A stretch of DNA of 64,000 nucleotides from Letharia columbiana (taxonomy: Eukaryota > Ascomycota > Lecanoromycetes > Lecanorales > Parmeliaceae): assembly GCF_014066305.1 (NCBI RefSeq), contig NW_023501065.1:597812-661811 (forward strand). The letters run 5' to 3'. Both the position numbers and the translations under genes were made by a program. Below, in pieces: positions 49,600 to 60,100 of this stretch; positions within the stretch are counted from its first letter, which is position 1, and every line of letters starts with the position of its first letter. The notes beneath the pieces were generated by a model, which was not told the origin of the DNA, searched no databases, and was given only the letters and a program-made list of their open reading frames with translations.

Positions 49600-52000
49600 A
49601 AGACTAGGCTAAACTATCGAAGTAACGCCTTTTAACTTTTCGATTTTCGTTATCTATAGAATTATACTCGATAGTTCTAGAAAAGAATAAGCTATCGTTG
49701 ATATTTGGGAATTAAATGCTATTATCTAAATAAATGTCTATTCTTTATCTTTATAGTTAGACTTAATATCATTAATAAAGAGCTATTAATATCTTAGCGT
49801 TATCGACTACGTAAGCTTCTTTTATTAGTAATATATGTATTTTATTAATCGCTATAAACTTATAGTCGTAAGTTATCGCGATTAGAAGACTTTCAACGTA
49901 GTAGTTATAGGCTATAAAAATTCGCTAGTCTACGTGTAGAGATAGATAGATAGACTACTTCGCAAGTTTCGAGGGTTTATTAGAGCGTATATCGATAACG
50001 TCGTTATCTATTCGAGAACCTTGAAAGAGTATCTCGACTATCTTTATTAAATCTTCGGTCTCTTCGTAAAGTTAGAAATATTCGTGAATTCGAAAAAGAT
50101 ATTTCTCGGCTATTTATTAGTGTATTTGCTTGGGTAGAAAGTCGATTTCTTTAGACTTTAAATCGCCGAGGATAAATTGTAAGCAATTGCTAAGCTCTCA
50201 TTTCCGAAAACCTTTTTTAAGCTGGAAAATTACTTGGGAATAATAGGTTGACTACATAATTATATCGTCAACTATACTATTATTGTAAAGCCTCTTTAGA
50301 ACCGGAAAACTATAATGCTTGCTATGTCTTCTAGAGCTGGGTAAGAAAGAAAAATTTTACTTCTCGCTCCGTGCTTAGCCTATCAATTAATGTCGAAAAA
50401 ATTTCTTTTTAAGCGCTATAGTAAGTACTATCGACTCTGTCATTTTTAGTTCATTTCTATAATAAGGCTATACTTTACGTGAACCTTGATGCTAGCAAGT
50501 TTAGATTTAAGATTATAATTTATTATATTAAAGAAGAGCTTGTCGGTAATTACTCTAAACGCTCTTAAGTTTAATTAATCTTATTCTTAAGCCGCCTTCT
50601 TAAGGATGCCGAAATAAGATACTGGCCTACGGAACTCGAAATCGCTGGGATTATATAGGTGCTTCGGAAAACGAGATATATAGTCGAGTTAGCTTTTAAG
50701 ATAGTGGTCTATATAAATCACGGCTTCGCTCTTAGAATATTCAAATAAATATCTCTATCTACGTCTTTAATGGCTAAGTTAAATCTTCGCCTTATCTAAG
50801 CATTAGAATTTATCTAGCGTTTTCGAAATCTCGAGTTTCGTTATAAATTAGAAAGGGAACATATCGTATTAGACGCTCTATTAAGGCTTTCGAACTCCGC
50901 TACTATCGAAGTAGTAGTTTTCGATTAAGATGCTATTGAGGAGCTCGATACTTTATATAACTACGCTTATACCGCTATTACTCTTATCGAGATAAGCCCA
51001 AAGCTATATTAATAGATTCTCGATGGTTACTAGAAGAACTTAGAATAATATAAGATCTCGAAAACTCTTAACTTAAATAACCAAGTAGACGAGAACGTCG
51101 CTTCTCTTCCTTTTTCTAGGACAGCGACGGTCTTATATGAAAAGTCGATGTATTAACCGGCGACTATACTTTCACGCCGAGTCGACTTTGCGTACTATCC
51201 TCTTATATGTAAATCTTTTTCGAAGTCACTCACTTCAGTTAGTCCTATTATACCGGATTCGCTAAATGTTATAAAAGTATATCTCGTTAATAATATATAC
51301 GTAGCCTCACATACTAGTTATAGAAGTATATTCGATACTATCCTTAATGCCAGCTCTATTAAACACCTCGACATCTGCTATATAAATCTCTATAGCCCAT
51401 TCTTACCTCGCCTATACCATTTCATATCTTAATAATTAATTTCATTCTCGCCTTATTAACTTCTACTAAGGGCTACGACGTAATTATATTCATTATTAAT
51501 AAATTTTCTAGAAGAATTATATTAATTTCTGGTAAGTCGACTTTTACTATCGAGGATTGAATATATCGTTTACTCCGATAACTTCGAAAGATTAACTGAG
51601 AATTATCGAAGTAAATTATTTTAAATCATAATCGTAAGTTTCTTAGTGAACTGTGGAAAGCCCTTTTTACTAAGCTAGGCGTTAAGTTGTTATATTTAAC
51701 TATCTATTATTTATAGATCGATAGATCTAGTAAGCGTATTAACTAGACTATTAAGATCGCTATTTACTTTTAAATATCTATACTTAACGACGTTATAGTC
51801 TAGCTAATTATAATTTCAGCTATTTAAGTAAGCTATAATAACGCCATCTCTACTTTTTTAAGCAAATCTCTAAATAAAGTTTCTTACGATTTCTCATTAA
51901 ATTAGTTATTAGATCTCGGCGCCTATAAGAAGTAATTAATATTAAAGAATATCGCTCGCCTAGAAGTATTAGATGCTATCGCCTTTACTTAGATGAATTT
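49600..52000 (+). pseudogene. Pol remnant (RT-RNase H-integrase) of the nested element
   Basis: Not open, but readable. RT palm YIDN at 49,988-49,999 (YIDD in active enzymes), then NSKKIFLGYLLVYLLG; RNase H DASKF with its Asp; integrase segment followed by I-Y-Y-L-stop-I-D at about 51,702-51,722, which lines up with the family motif Y-H-P-Q-T-D. The stop is TAG at 51,714-51,716 in the Gln position. Each departure is explained by C-to-T. A short plus-strand frame at 48,500-48,706 probably belongs to the protease region. Confidence 0.7.
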
Positions 52001-53127
52001 AAAGTTTTACTATAATCGACGATATCAGCCTTAGTTCTTTCGTGTAGGCGATTACGTACTTCTACAATTATATCGCAATTATAACATTTTAGCTACTTAG
52101 CTTACCGAAAGAAAATACAATTTATAGTTCGTTAATTTCTTTAAGATTCTCGAATGAGTCGGGCGTCTTATTTATCGATTAGACATTCTTAATAACTAAA
52201 GAGTGTACTCGGTTTTTACCGTAGTATAATTGAAGATATGTCTGAATTCCTAAATCGATTTATATACTTAGCTATAGCCTCGCCCTAACGAGCTACCTTC
52301 TATCTTCGTTAAAGGCAATAACGAGATTTTTAAATTTTGAGAACTCGACCGATTTCTGAATAAGCGCGTTGTCGCTAAAGGGAGAGGTTTTACTACGGAA
52401 TACCTTATTAAATAAAAAGAATATGGGCTATAGTATAATAAGTGAATAAATATAAAGAACCTTAGCAATGCTTAGAAATTGGTTTAAGACTATGAGAATA
52501 AGTATATCAATGTTTATGGAATCGAGGAAGCGCTGTAAGAAACGACGACTCGACTCCCGGAAGAAATTTCGGGATCTCGACTTCTGGAAGAAGCTTTAGA
52601 ACCTCCCAGAAGCATCGAGGAAGTATTATATTCTACGTCGGAAGAAACTTCGAGATCTCGACTTCTAGAAGAAGCTTTAGAACCTTTTAGAAGTATTAAA
52701 AAAGCATTATATTCCACGCCGTAAGAAATAATAACTCGACTTCTGAAAGAAACTTCGGGATTTCGTTTAGGAACGTCGGATCGCGATGGGAAAGCTATTT
52801 CTTCAAGTTCTCGTCTATAAGAATCTTTAAAAGCTTTAAAATCTCGCTTAGGAATGTCGATGTCGGAATAGAGGTTGATAAGAGTGGAAATTCCGATTAG
52901 GAAAATTAATTTCCTAAGAAGTAGTGTTACGTAGGAGTAGGCGGATTGCGAATACTTAAGTATAAGAGCTTTCTCGTAAGGAAATAAGAGGTTTTCTCGT
53001 AAGGAAATGATTTTCAGGAACTTACCTTCTTGCTTGCTTTAATTTGTTTCCTCTACTTGCTTTAGCTTATTTCTTCTAATTCTCATTAATAAGGACGTTG
53101 CTTTTATTTTTTTATTTGGTAACATCT

Positions 53128-53276
53128 TGTTAGGGGAAGTAAGGGCTTTCATTAAGCAAGGGCTTTCGTTAAGCAAGGCTAAGGCCTTGATAAGAAATTA
53201 CTTACTTAGAAAGTAGATTCTTTATGAATAGAATCAATCAAGTTATATTACATTAATCAGATTATTACTTCTAGCA
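53128..53276 (+). repeat. Nested element 3' LTR
   Basis: 149 bp, TGTTAGGGGAAG...CTTCTAGCA, followed immediately by the target duplication CTAAT. Confidence 0.92.
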
Positions 53277-53616
53277 CTAATTAAGACTTTATTAAAATCT
53301 TAGATATTATAATATATAAAGTTATAGTAGTACTGCTAGTATATATTTTAAATATGAAAATATGAAATAGTATTAGCTATTTCTTTCGATTCGCTAGTTA
53401 TATAAATAATTCAATGCCTTTTTTATTCCTTAACTATTATTTGCCGAAGTCGTTTCGCTATCTTATTTAGGCTCTTTAAAATCGATTTATTTATCTAATA
53501 AATTTATCTAGAAATACGATAGCTTAACTTAATTTTTTATTAAAGCCTTTACTAGCGCGTTTCTTTAAATTCGTTTACTAATATAAATGAAATAAGTAAG
53601 TTAATCTTAGTTATAA

Positions 53617-53780
53617 TATTAAGATCGATATAGATATAATATAAATATAGATATATTAAATAAGATAACTAAGATATCGAATTATATAGATGAAAAGAAG
53701 ATATAATATAATAGAAGATACCTCCGTTAAGGCCCGCTAGTTATAGAGCTAAGAGATATATTAAGAATACGCTCGTAATA
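53617..53780 (-). repeat. Outer element LTR, right copy (5' LTR in element orientation)
   Basis: 164 bp, TATTAAGATCGATATAG...CGCTCGTAATA, followed by the target duplication ATTAT. Confidence 0.88.
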
Positions 53781-53785
53781 ATTAT

Positions 53786-54219
53786 AAGAGAAAAATTTAT
53801 TACGATAATTATAGTTAATTAAGTCTCTATAAAAAAAATTAAATAATATATATTTAAATAAATTAAAATCGTTCGATATCTTACTCTAATAGCTATTTTA
53901 TTATTCGAAAGATTTTACTACGATAGAAGATAATATGAAATTTATACTACTAATTAATATATTATCTTTATTTCTTTTCGATATTTCGATACTCTTTCTC
54001 TATTTTTTATAGATAATTATTACGAATTAATTCTTTATACTTAATATACCTTTCTAATTAAGCCTTAGCGCGTCTCTCTCTATATATATATATTTATATA
54101 TAGATTAAAAACGTATAGTAAGCGATTAGAGTTCGATTTAACTTAGAGCTAGAGCTAAAATTCGATTTAACTTAGAAAAATTCAACTCTATAAATTTAAT
54201 TCATAGGCCTTTACTTATA
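53786..54219 (+). repeat. Left arm of large inverted repeat, inner part
   Basis: Continues the arm interrupted at 39,068 and is the reverse complement of about 55,127-55,560. Landmarks include AAGTCTCTATAA near the insertion site, CGTATAGTAAGCGATTAGAG, and the inner end TTCATAGGCCTTTACTTAT. Joined to 38,215-39,068 it makes an arm of about 1.29 kb. Confidence 0.85.
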
Positions 54220-55126
54220 AATGATAATAAAGTAAATTTATAGAGTTATAGAGTTAATTATATAGTTTTAAATAATATAGAGAAAACGAAATTTAATAAA
54301 GTATTCGTAAAGATATATTAAAAACTAAGATTTATCGAGCTCGCGAGAAGAGCCTCTTCGATAGAAGCTCTCGAAGAGCCCTCGAAGGGTTAGGGGGGTT
54401 TCAGGGGGTCTCCCCCTAAGTATGTTAAATAAATTATAACGTCTCTCTCGATTCTTAGTAAACTATAACGTCTCTCTCTAACGTCTCTCTCTAACGTCTC
54501 TCTCGATTCTTAGAGTTAGATTCCTTAAAATCCCTTAAACCCTTCGAAGCTCTTTAAGGGCTCTCTGAGAGCTTCTATCGAGGGGCTGTTAAAGCAAGCT
54601 TAAAATTAATCAAATATTATTAAAATAATTAAATTTCGAGCTTGCTTTAATAGCCTCTTCGATAGAAGCTCTCGAAGAGGCCCTAAAAGACCCTCGAAGG
54701 GTTCGAGGGGTTTTAGAAGACTCTCTAAGTATTACGAATTTCTTCACTAGACGTCTCGATTGAGCTTAGTACCTTGGCACTACGATACTATAGAGACTTC
54801 TTTTACTATAGGCCTATATAATTCATTATTATTATACTATATATATATATTATTTATATATATAATTTCACTTAGAACTATTTCTTAATACTAAGAATTA
54901 AAAATAGTTAAAAACTAGTACTTGGCAAGCTTTTTACTACTGAAAAGAATACGCTCTAATATATATTTTATTACCTCGGTCTAGGCGGTTATTAGATAGA
55001 TAACTTTAATAGAATTATCTTAGAACTATATATATCGTATATAAAATTATAGAAACGATATTGTAAATATAATAAACTAGTAGAGCTTAGTATAGTATTT
55101 AGCGCTCTTAATAATTTCATATAAGA
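54220..55126. other. Spacer of the large inverted repeat
   Basis: About 0.9 kb with small GC islands. It contains direct repeats of GCCTCTTCGATAGAAGCTCT (about 54,349 and 54,651), several copies of AACGTCTCTCTC (54,439-54,505), and a hairpin at 54,535-54,712. No gene recognised. Confidence 0.6.
54535..54712. repeat. Imperfect hairpin with arms of about 75 bp
   Basis: The left arm (about 54,535-54,602, AACCCTTCGAAGCTC...TTAAAGCAAGCTT) is the reverse complement, with mismatches, of the right arm (about 54,636-54,712, AGCTTGCTTTAATAGCCTC...CGAAGGGTT). The AT-rich loop is about 35 nt. Confidence 0.7.
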
Positions 55127-56410
55127 ATAAGTAAAGGCCTATGAATTAAATTTATAAAGTTGAATTTTTCTAAGTTAAATCGAATTTTAGCTCTAGCTCT
55201 AAGTTAAATCGAACTCTAATCGCTTACTATACGTTTTTAATCTATATATAGATATATATATACGAAGAGAGACGTATTAAAATCTAATTAGAAAGATATA
55301 TTAAGTATAAAAAATAATTCGTAATAATTACCTATAAAAAATAGAGAAAGAGTATCGAAATATTAAAAAGAAATAGAGATAATATGTTAATTAATAATAT
55401 AAATTTCATATTATCTTCTATCGTAATAAAATCTTTCGAATAATAAAATAGCTATTAGAGTAAGATATCGAATAATTTTAATTTATTTAAATATATATCG
55501 TTTAATATTTCTTCTATAGAGATCTAATTAACTATAATTATTATAATAAATTCTTCTCTTATAATATTATTATAATAATATATTATATTAATATAGTAAA
55601 GATAATAAAGTAAGTTATAGTAATATTCTTCGCTTATTAAATAATAATTTAATATAGAATTATAGAGAGTATATAACGTGGAATCTTAAAGAGTTAAGTT
55701 ATATTTCTAATGATAATAATCTTATTATCGCTTAATTTCTTTATAGTATTCTCCGTATTTATCTATTATAGTTTCTTCTTTTACTTCTTTTCTTATAGAG
55801 TATTAAATTAAGTAATTAGCTAAGTAGCTAATTAAGTAAATAATTAATATAATATAGAATCTTAGAGAGCTAAGTTATATTCTTAATAATAGTAATCTTA
55901 TTATCGCTTAATTTCTTTATAGTATTCTTTATATTTATCTATTATAATTTCTTCTTTTACTTCTTAATATAGTAAGAATAATAGATTAAATTATAATAAT
56001 ATTCTTTACTTACTAAGTAATGATTTAATATAAAATAGCTAAGTTATAGTAATATTCTTCGCTTATTAAATAATAATTTAATATAAAATCGTAGAGAGTA
56101 TATAATATGGGATCTTAGAGAGTTAAGTCGTATTTCTAATAATAATAATCTTATTATCGCTTAGTTTCTTCGTAGTATTCTTCGTATTTATCTATTATAG
56201 TTTCTTCTCTTATTTCTTAATATAATAGAAATAATAGACTAAATTATAATAGTATTCTTCGCTTACTAAGTAATAATTTAATATAAAATTATAGAGAGTA
56301 TATAACGTAGAATCTTAGAGAGTTAAGCTATATTCTTAATATTAAAAATTTTATTATCGCTTAATTTCTTTATAATATTCTTCGTATTCGTCTATTATTA
56401 TAATTTCTTT
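55127..56410 (-). repeat. Right arm of large inverted repeat, uninterrupted
   Basis: Uninterrupted counterpart of the split left arm. Inner end AATAAGTAAAGGCCTATGAA; the outer part holds four minisatellite modules (TATTATCGCT at 55,723, 55,899, 56,152 and 56,352). At the point matching the outer element's insertion the right arm simply reads AATATTATAAGAGAAG, giving an empty-site reference for that insertion. Confidence 0.85.
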
Positions 56411-56415
56411 TATTC

Positions 56416-56589
56416 ATTTAAAAAAATAAAATAAAAAATAAAAAAAAAAAAATATATTTTATTTAATATAAATAAAATTTTTTTTATATATTTTTTTATA
56501 ATTTTTTTTTTTTTTTTTTAAAAAATATTTTTTTTTTTTTTTTAAAAAAGAAAAAAAAAAAAAAAAAAAAAATTTTTTAAATAAAAAAA

Positions 56590-56687
<98 letters not shown>

Positions 56688-56754
56688 AAAAATAAAAAAA
56701 AAATATAATTTAATTTTAAATTTAAAAATTAAATTAAAATTTTTTTATTTAAAA

Positions 56755-56786
<32 letters not shown>

Positions 56787-56899
56787 AAAAAAATTTTTTT
56801 AAAAAATTTAAAAAATTTAAAAATAAAAAAAAAAAAATAAAAAAAAAAAAAAAAAATAATTATTAATTAATAAAAAAAAATTAATAAAAAATAAAAAAA

Positions 56900-56946
<47 letters not shown>

Positions 56947-56950
56947 AAAT

Positions 56951-57029
<79 letters not shown>

Positions 57030-57041
57030 AAAATTAAAAAA

Positions 57042-57078
<37 letters not shown>

Positions 57079-57144
57079 AAAAAATTAATAAATTAAAAAA
57101 TTAAAAAAAAAAATAAAAAAATTAAATTAAAATTTTTTTATTTA
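56416..57144. repeat. A/T-only low-complexity tract
   Basis: 729 bp that contain no C and a single G (56,550). It is dominated by poly-A on the plus strand after about 56,550, including uninterrupted A runs of well over 50 nt, with T-rich stretches at its left end. It abuts the outer end of the right inverted-repeat arm. Confidence 0.92.
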
Positions 57145-60100
57145 GATCTAGTAGAAATAACTTTATTAGAGACTTCTATAAAAGGCTTTCATAATATTAT
57201 ATTAGATATTAACGAAGAAAAAATAAATTAATATTCTCATTAAGATAGTAGTAGAAATAGACGCTTATTAATATAGTAAATATATAAATTAGATATATAA
57301 TAAGTAGTAAAAGTCTTTTACTTTAAACTTTAGATATTTTCTTTATTAATTCAAAAAACGATTTAATATAGATTATTATCTAATTAGTAAAGTCTTATAT
57401 AATTTTTCTCTTTCTCTTTTAGATATAGACTATAGTACTTATATAGATTATAATACTTATATAGACTATAGTATTTACGTAGATTATAATACTTATATAG
57501 TTCTAATACTCTTATCTATCTTTTATCTAGTAGATAAAATAAGTATTAGCTTATATTCGTAGTTATTTACTAGCTTTATTATATTAAATAAGTTCTTAAT
57601 TATATATTATATATTATATTTATAATCTTAATTCTTTTAATATAATAAATACTTAGACTTTTTATATATAATTCGTTTATTTATTATTATTTTAACTTCG
57701 AAGTTATCTTCTTTGTTATAAATAAGCGATAACGATTTTATATTAATTCTTCTCTTATATAAATTTAAAGCTTTAATTATAATAGTAGTAACTAGCTTTA
57801 ACTAGACGATTAATATTATTAGATAAATTTATATAATTAATAATAATTTTAATCGATATATTAAGTAATTAATCTTTACTAGAATCTTAAAGAAATTAAT
57901 ATATTATTATAAGAGTTTTCTATTTAAAAGATTTAAAATCGAGTATTTATAGTATAGTCTAAGAAAGATATTATTTTCTTTTTTAAGATTTAGCGCTAAA
58001 TACTTTATATTATATTTTACTTTTATAATAATAAATAAAAATATTATAATATTATTCGCCTCTTTTCTCTTTTAATTAAATAAAGCTTATAAAAGACTTT
58101 TATAGATATTAAGAAATTTATAAATAATATATCTATAATATTATTAATCTTAAAATCGTAGTATAATTTATTAGATATTAAGTTTATAATATTACTCGAA
58201 AAGTTATTAAAAATACCTTAAATATATAATAAGATTTTATTTTATTTATTATTAGAATTTATAGTAAGATAAAAATATAATACTATCTCTATCGTTTAAT
58301 TAGTTAATTCAAATTAATTATTCGTTTATAAGTAATAGACTATAGACGTTAGAAACTTAATATATAATTTATTAAAGATCTTCTTTTAGAAAGTAGATAT
58401 AAAACGTAGGTCGCGATCGCTAATAATATATCTTAATATACTCTAATTATATTATAATAATATATAAAGTATTATCTTAACTTATTAAATAATAATTTAA
58501 GTCTTCTTTTTCGATATTAGAAGATTTCTTTTAATAATCTTATACGTAATAATAAGTAGATAGTTATATTCTACTTTAATAAGAGGTAAAGTAATAATAA
58601 AGTTTATAGCTATAGTATAAAAAGAAATAGCTAAAATAATAATCGAAATAAGAGATTTATATAGCTTATATCTCTTAATCTAATTAAGTTAATACTTAGA
58701 ATAATATATTATATAAATTTATAAGCGCTTAAATAGATATCTAATAAAAATTATATAAGATAATTAATTATAATATTTATAATAACCTTTATAATTAAAT
58801 AGATCGTAAGCTTACTTAAATATCTCTTACTTTATAAAAGATAAAATACTAAAATACTATTTATTCTCGTCGTTAATATAATAAATAAAGTCTTTTTTTA
58901 ATATAAATAAAATTTTAAAAATACGCTTTATAGACTTCGCTTTAGAAATATAAGTTAATAATATCGTAGCTACTAAAGTAGTAGTAATATTCTCTATTAA
59001 AGACTTTAATATTCATAAAAAATCTTTTTTAATAAGAATCTTTAATATATTTTTAATTTAATCGCTATTTAAAATTATTTAATATTTTTATAAAAGTAGT
59101 ATAATAGACTATTACTAATTCGATAGGCGTAATACTTAAAGACTTTAACTAGTATTTTATACTCTTATATAATATATCGAGTATTTTCTTAAATTTTATA
59201 AATTATATAATAAAAGTCTATAGTAGACGCGATAATACGTTAGATATAATATTAGATTTACCCGTCTTATAGCGAAGCTTAAGATTAAATATTAAAAGAT
59301 ATTAGAATATATAAATTAGGCGAAAGTTAAGTTTATCGATATTAATAATATTAAGCGTAATTTATTTAGAAATAAAAATTATAGCTAAATAATTAATATA
59401 GATTATTATAGACGACTTTAAGCTAAATTTAATTATATATTAAATCTTTTTTATAATTTATATTATATTAGCGACTTCTAACTTTATAAGCTAGTAATTA
59501 TACTTAATTATATTTAAATATTAACTTAAAAATATAATTAATTAAATATTTATACGCGCTATCTTATTTAAGCTTTTAGAAATTTAATTCTATTTATAAT
59601 AATATATTATAGTAGTAAATTCGAAGCTTTTAAAAGCGTTTAAATTTATAAATAAGAGCTTTATAAAGTTATAATATATTAGAAAAGAGAGATTAGTAAA
59701 GACTTACTAAAGCTTATAAAAGATTTTCTCTTTTATCTCGATAGAGATATAGAATAATACTTTAATAGTAGATTATTTACGTAATAAACTCTTAGTATTA
59801 GCTCTTAAACCTTTAATAAGAATAATTTTTTATTTTTATAGCGGATTAGTAAGTTACGCGTAATAAAAAATCGAAAAATAAAGCTATCTTATAAGTTTAA
59901 GAAAGATTTCGAGATCGCGTAATATTTCTAAAAATCGTAGATTAATAATTATATAAATCTTTTTTTAAGATATAGATATATTTAATTTATTAACTCGTTA
60001 ATCTAATAGAATAATTAATAAATAATTAATAAATAATTTAATAAATAATAAACTTACTCGCTTATTATAAAAGAGCTCGAAGATTTAATAAAAGTAGCTA

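Larger units (their letters stand above)
45544..53276 (+). mobile_element. Nested Ty3/Gypsy-type LTR retrotransposon, RIP-inactivated
   Basis: Two 149-bp LTRs (45,544-45,692 and 53,128-53,276) starting TGTTAG and ending TAGCA, with a perfect 5-bp target duplication CTAAT (45,539-45,543 and 53,277-53,281). Total 7,733 bp. By eye the LTRs differ at ten positions, all transitions. Plus-strand coding remnants run in the usual order: a gag-like frame (46,823-47,080), a reverse transcriptase catalytic segment AYIDNVVIYSR (49,985-50,017), an RNase H segment LDASKFRFKIII (about 50,483) and an integrase segment LSELWKALFTKLGVK (from about 51,642). This gag-RT-RH-IN order identifies Ty3/Gypsy rather than Ty1/Copia. 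Many in-frame TAG/TAA codons show it is dead. I could not recognise the primer-binding site or polypurine tract. Confidence 0.9.
39069..53780 (-). mobile_element. Outer Ty3/Gypsy-type LTR retrotransposon, RIP-inactivated, split by a nested element
   Basis: Bounded by two 164-bp LTRs (39,069-39,232 and 53,617-53,780) and a perfect 5-bp target duplication ATTAT (39,064-39,068 and 53,781-53,785). LTR ends now read TA...TA, as expected if TG...CA was hit by RIP. By hand alignment the LTRs differ at about 18 positions, all but one transitions. Orientation is minus: a purine-rich tract lies just inside the left LTR (39,233-39,247 on the minus strand), reverse transcriptase motifs lie on the minus strand at about 42,190-42,480 (RILPFNLINGL, KIKFLGLLIS), and a gag zinc knuckle lies at 43,996-44,037. 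Without the nested insertion the element is about 6.97 kb. No intact ORF remains. Confidence 0.88.

Noticed and set aside
52514..52717. Repetitive minus-strand frame with duplicated SKASSRSRD blocks
   Set aside because: It is antisense to the 3' region of the nested element; the repeat reflects an internal tandem duplication of element DNA rather than a gene.
54380..54410. GGGTTAGGGGGG, telomere-like
   Set aside because: A single imperfect occurrence within a repeated GC island; no TTAGGG array, so no evidence for a telomere or interstitial telomere.
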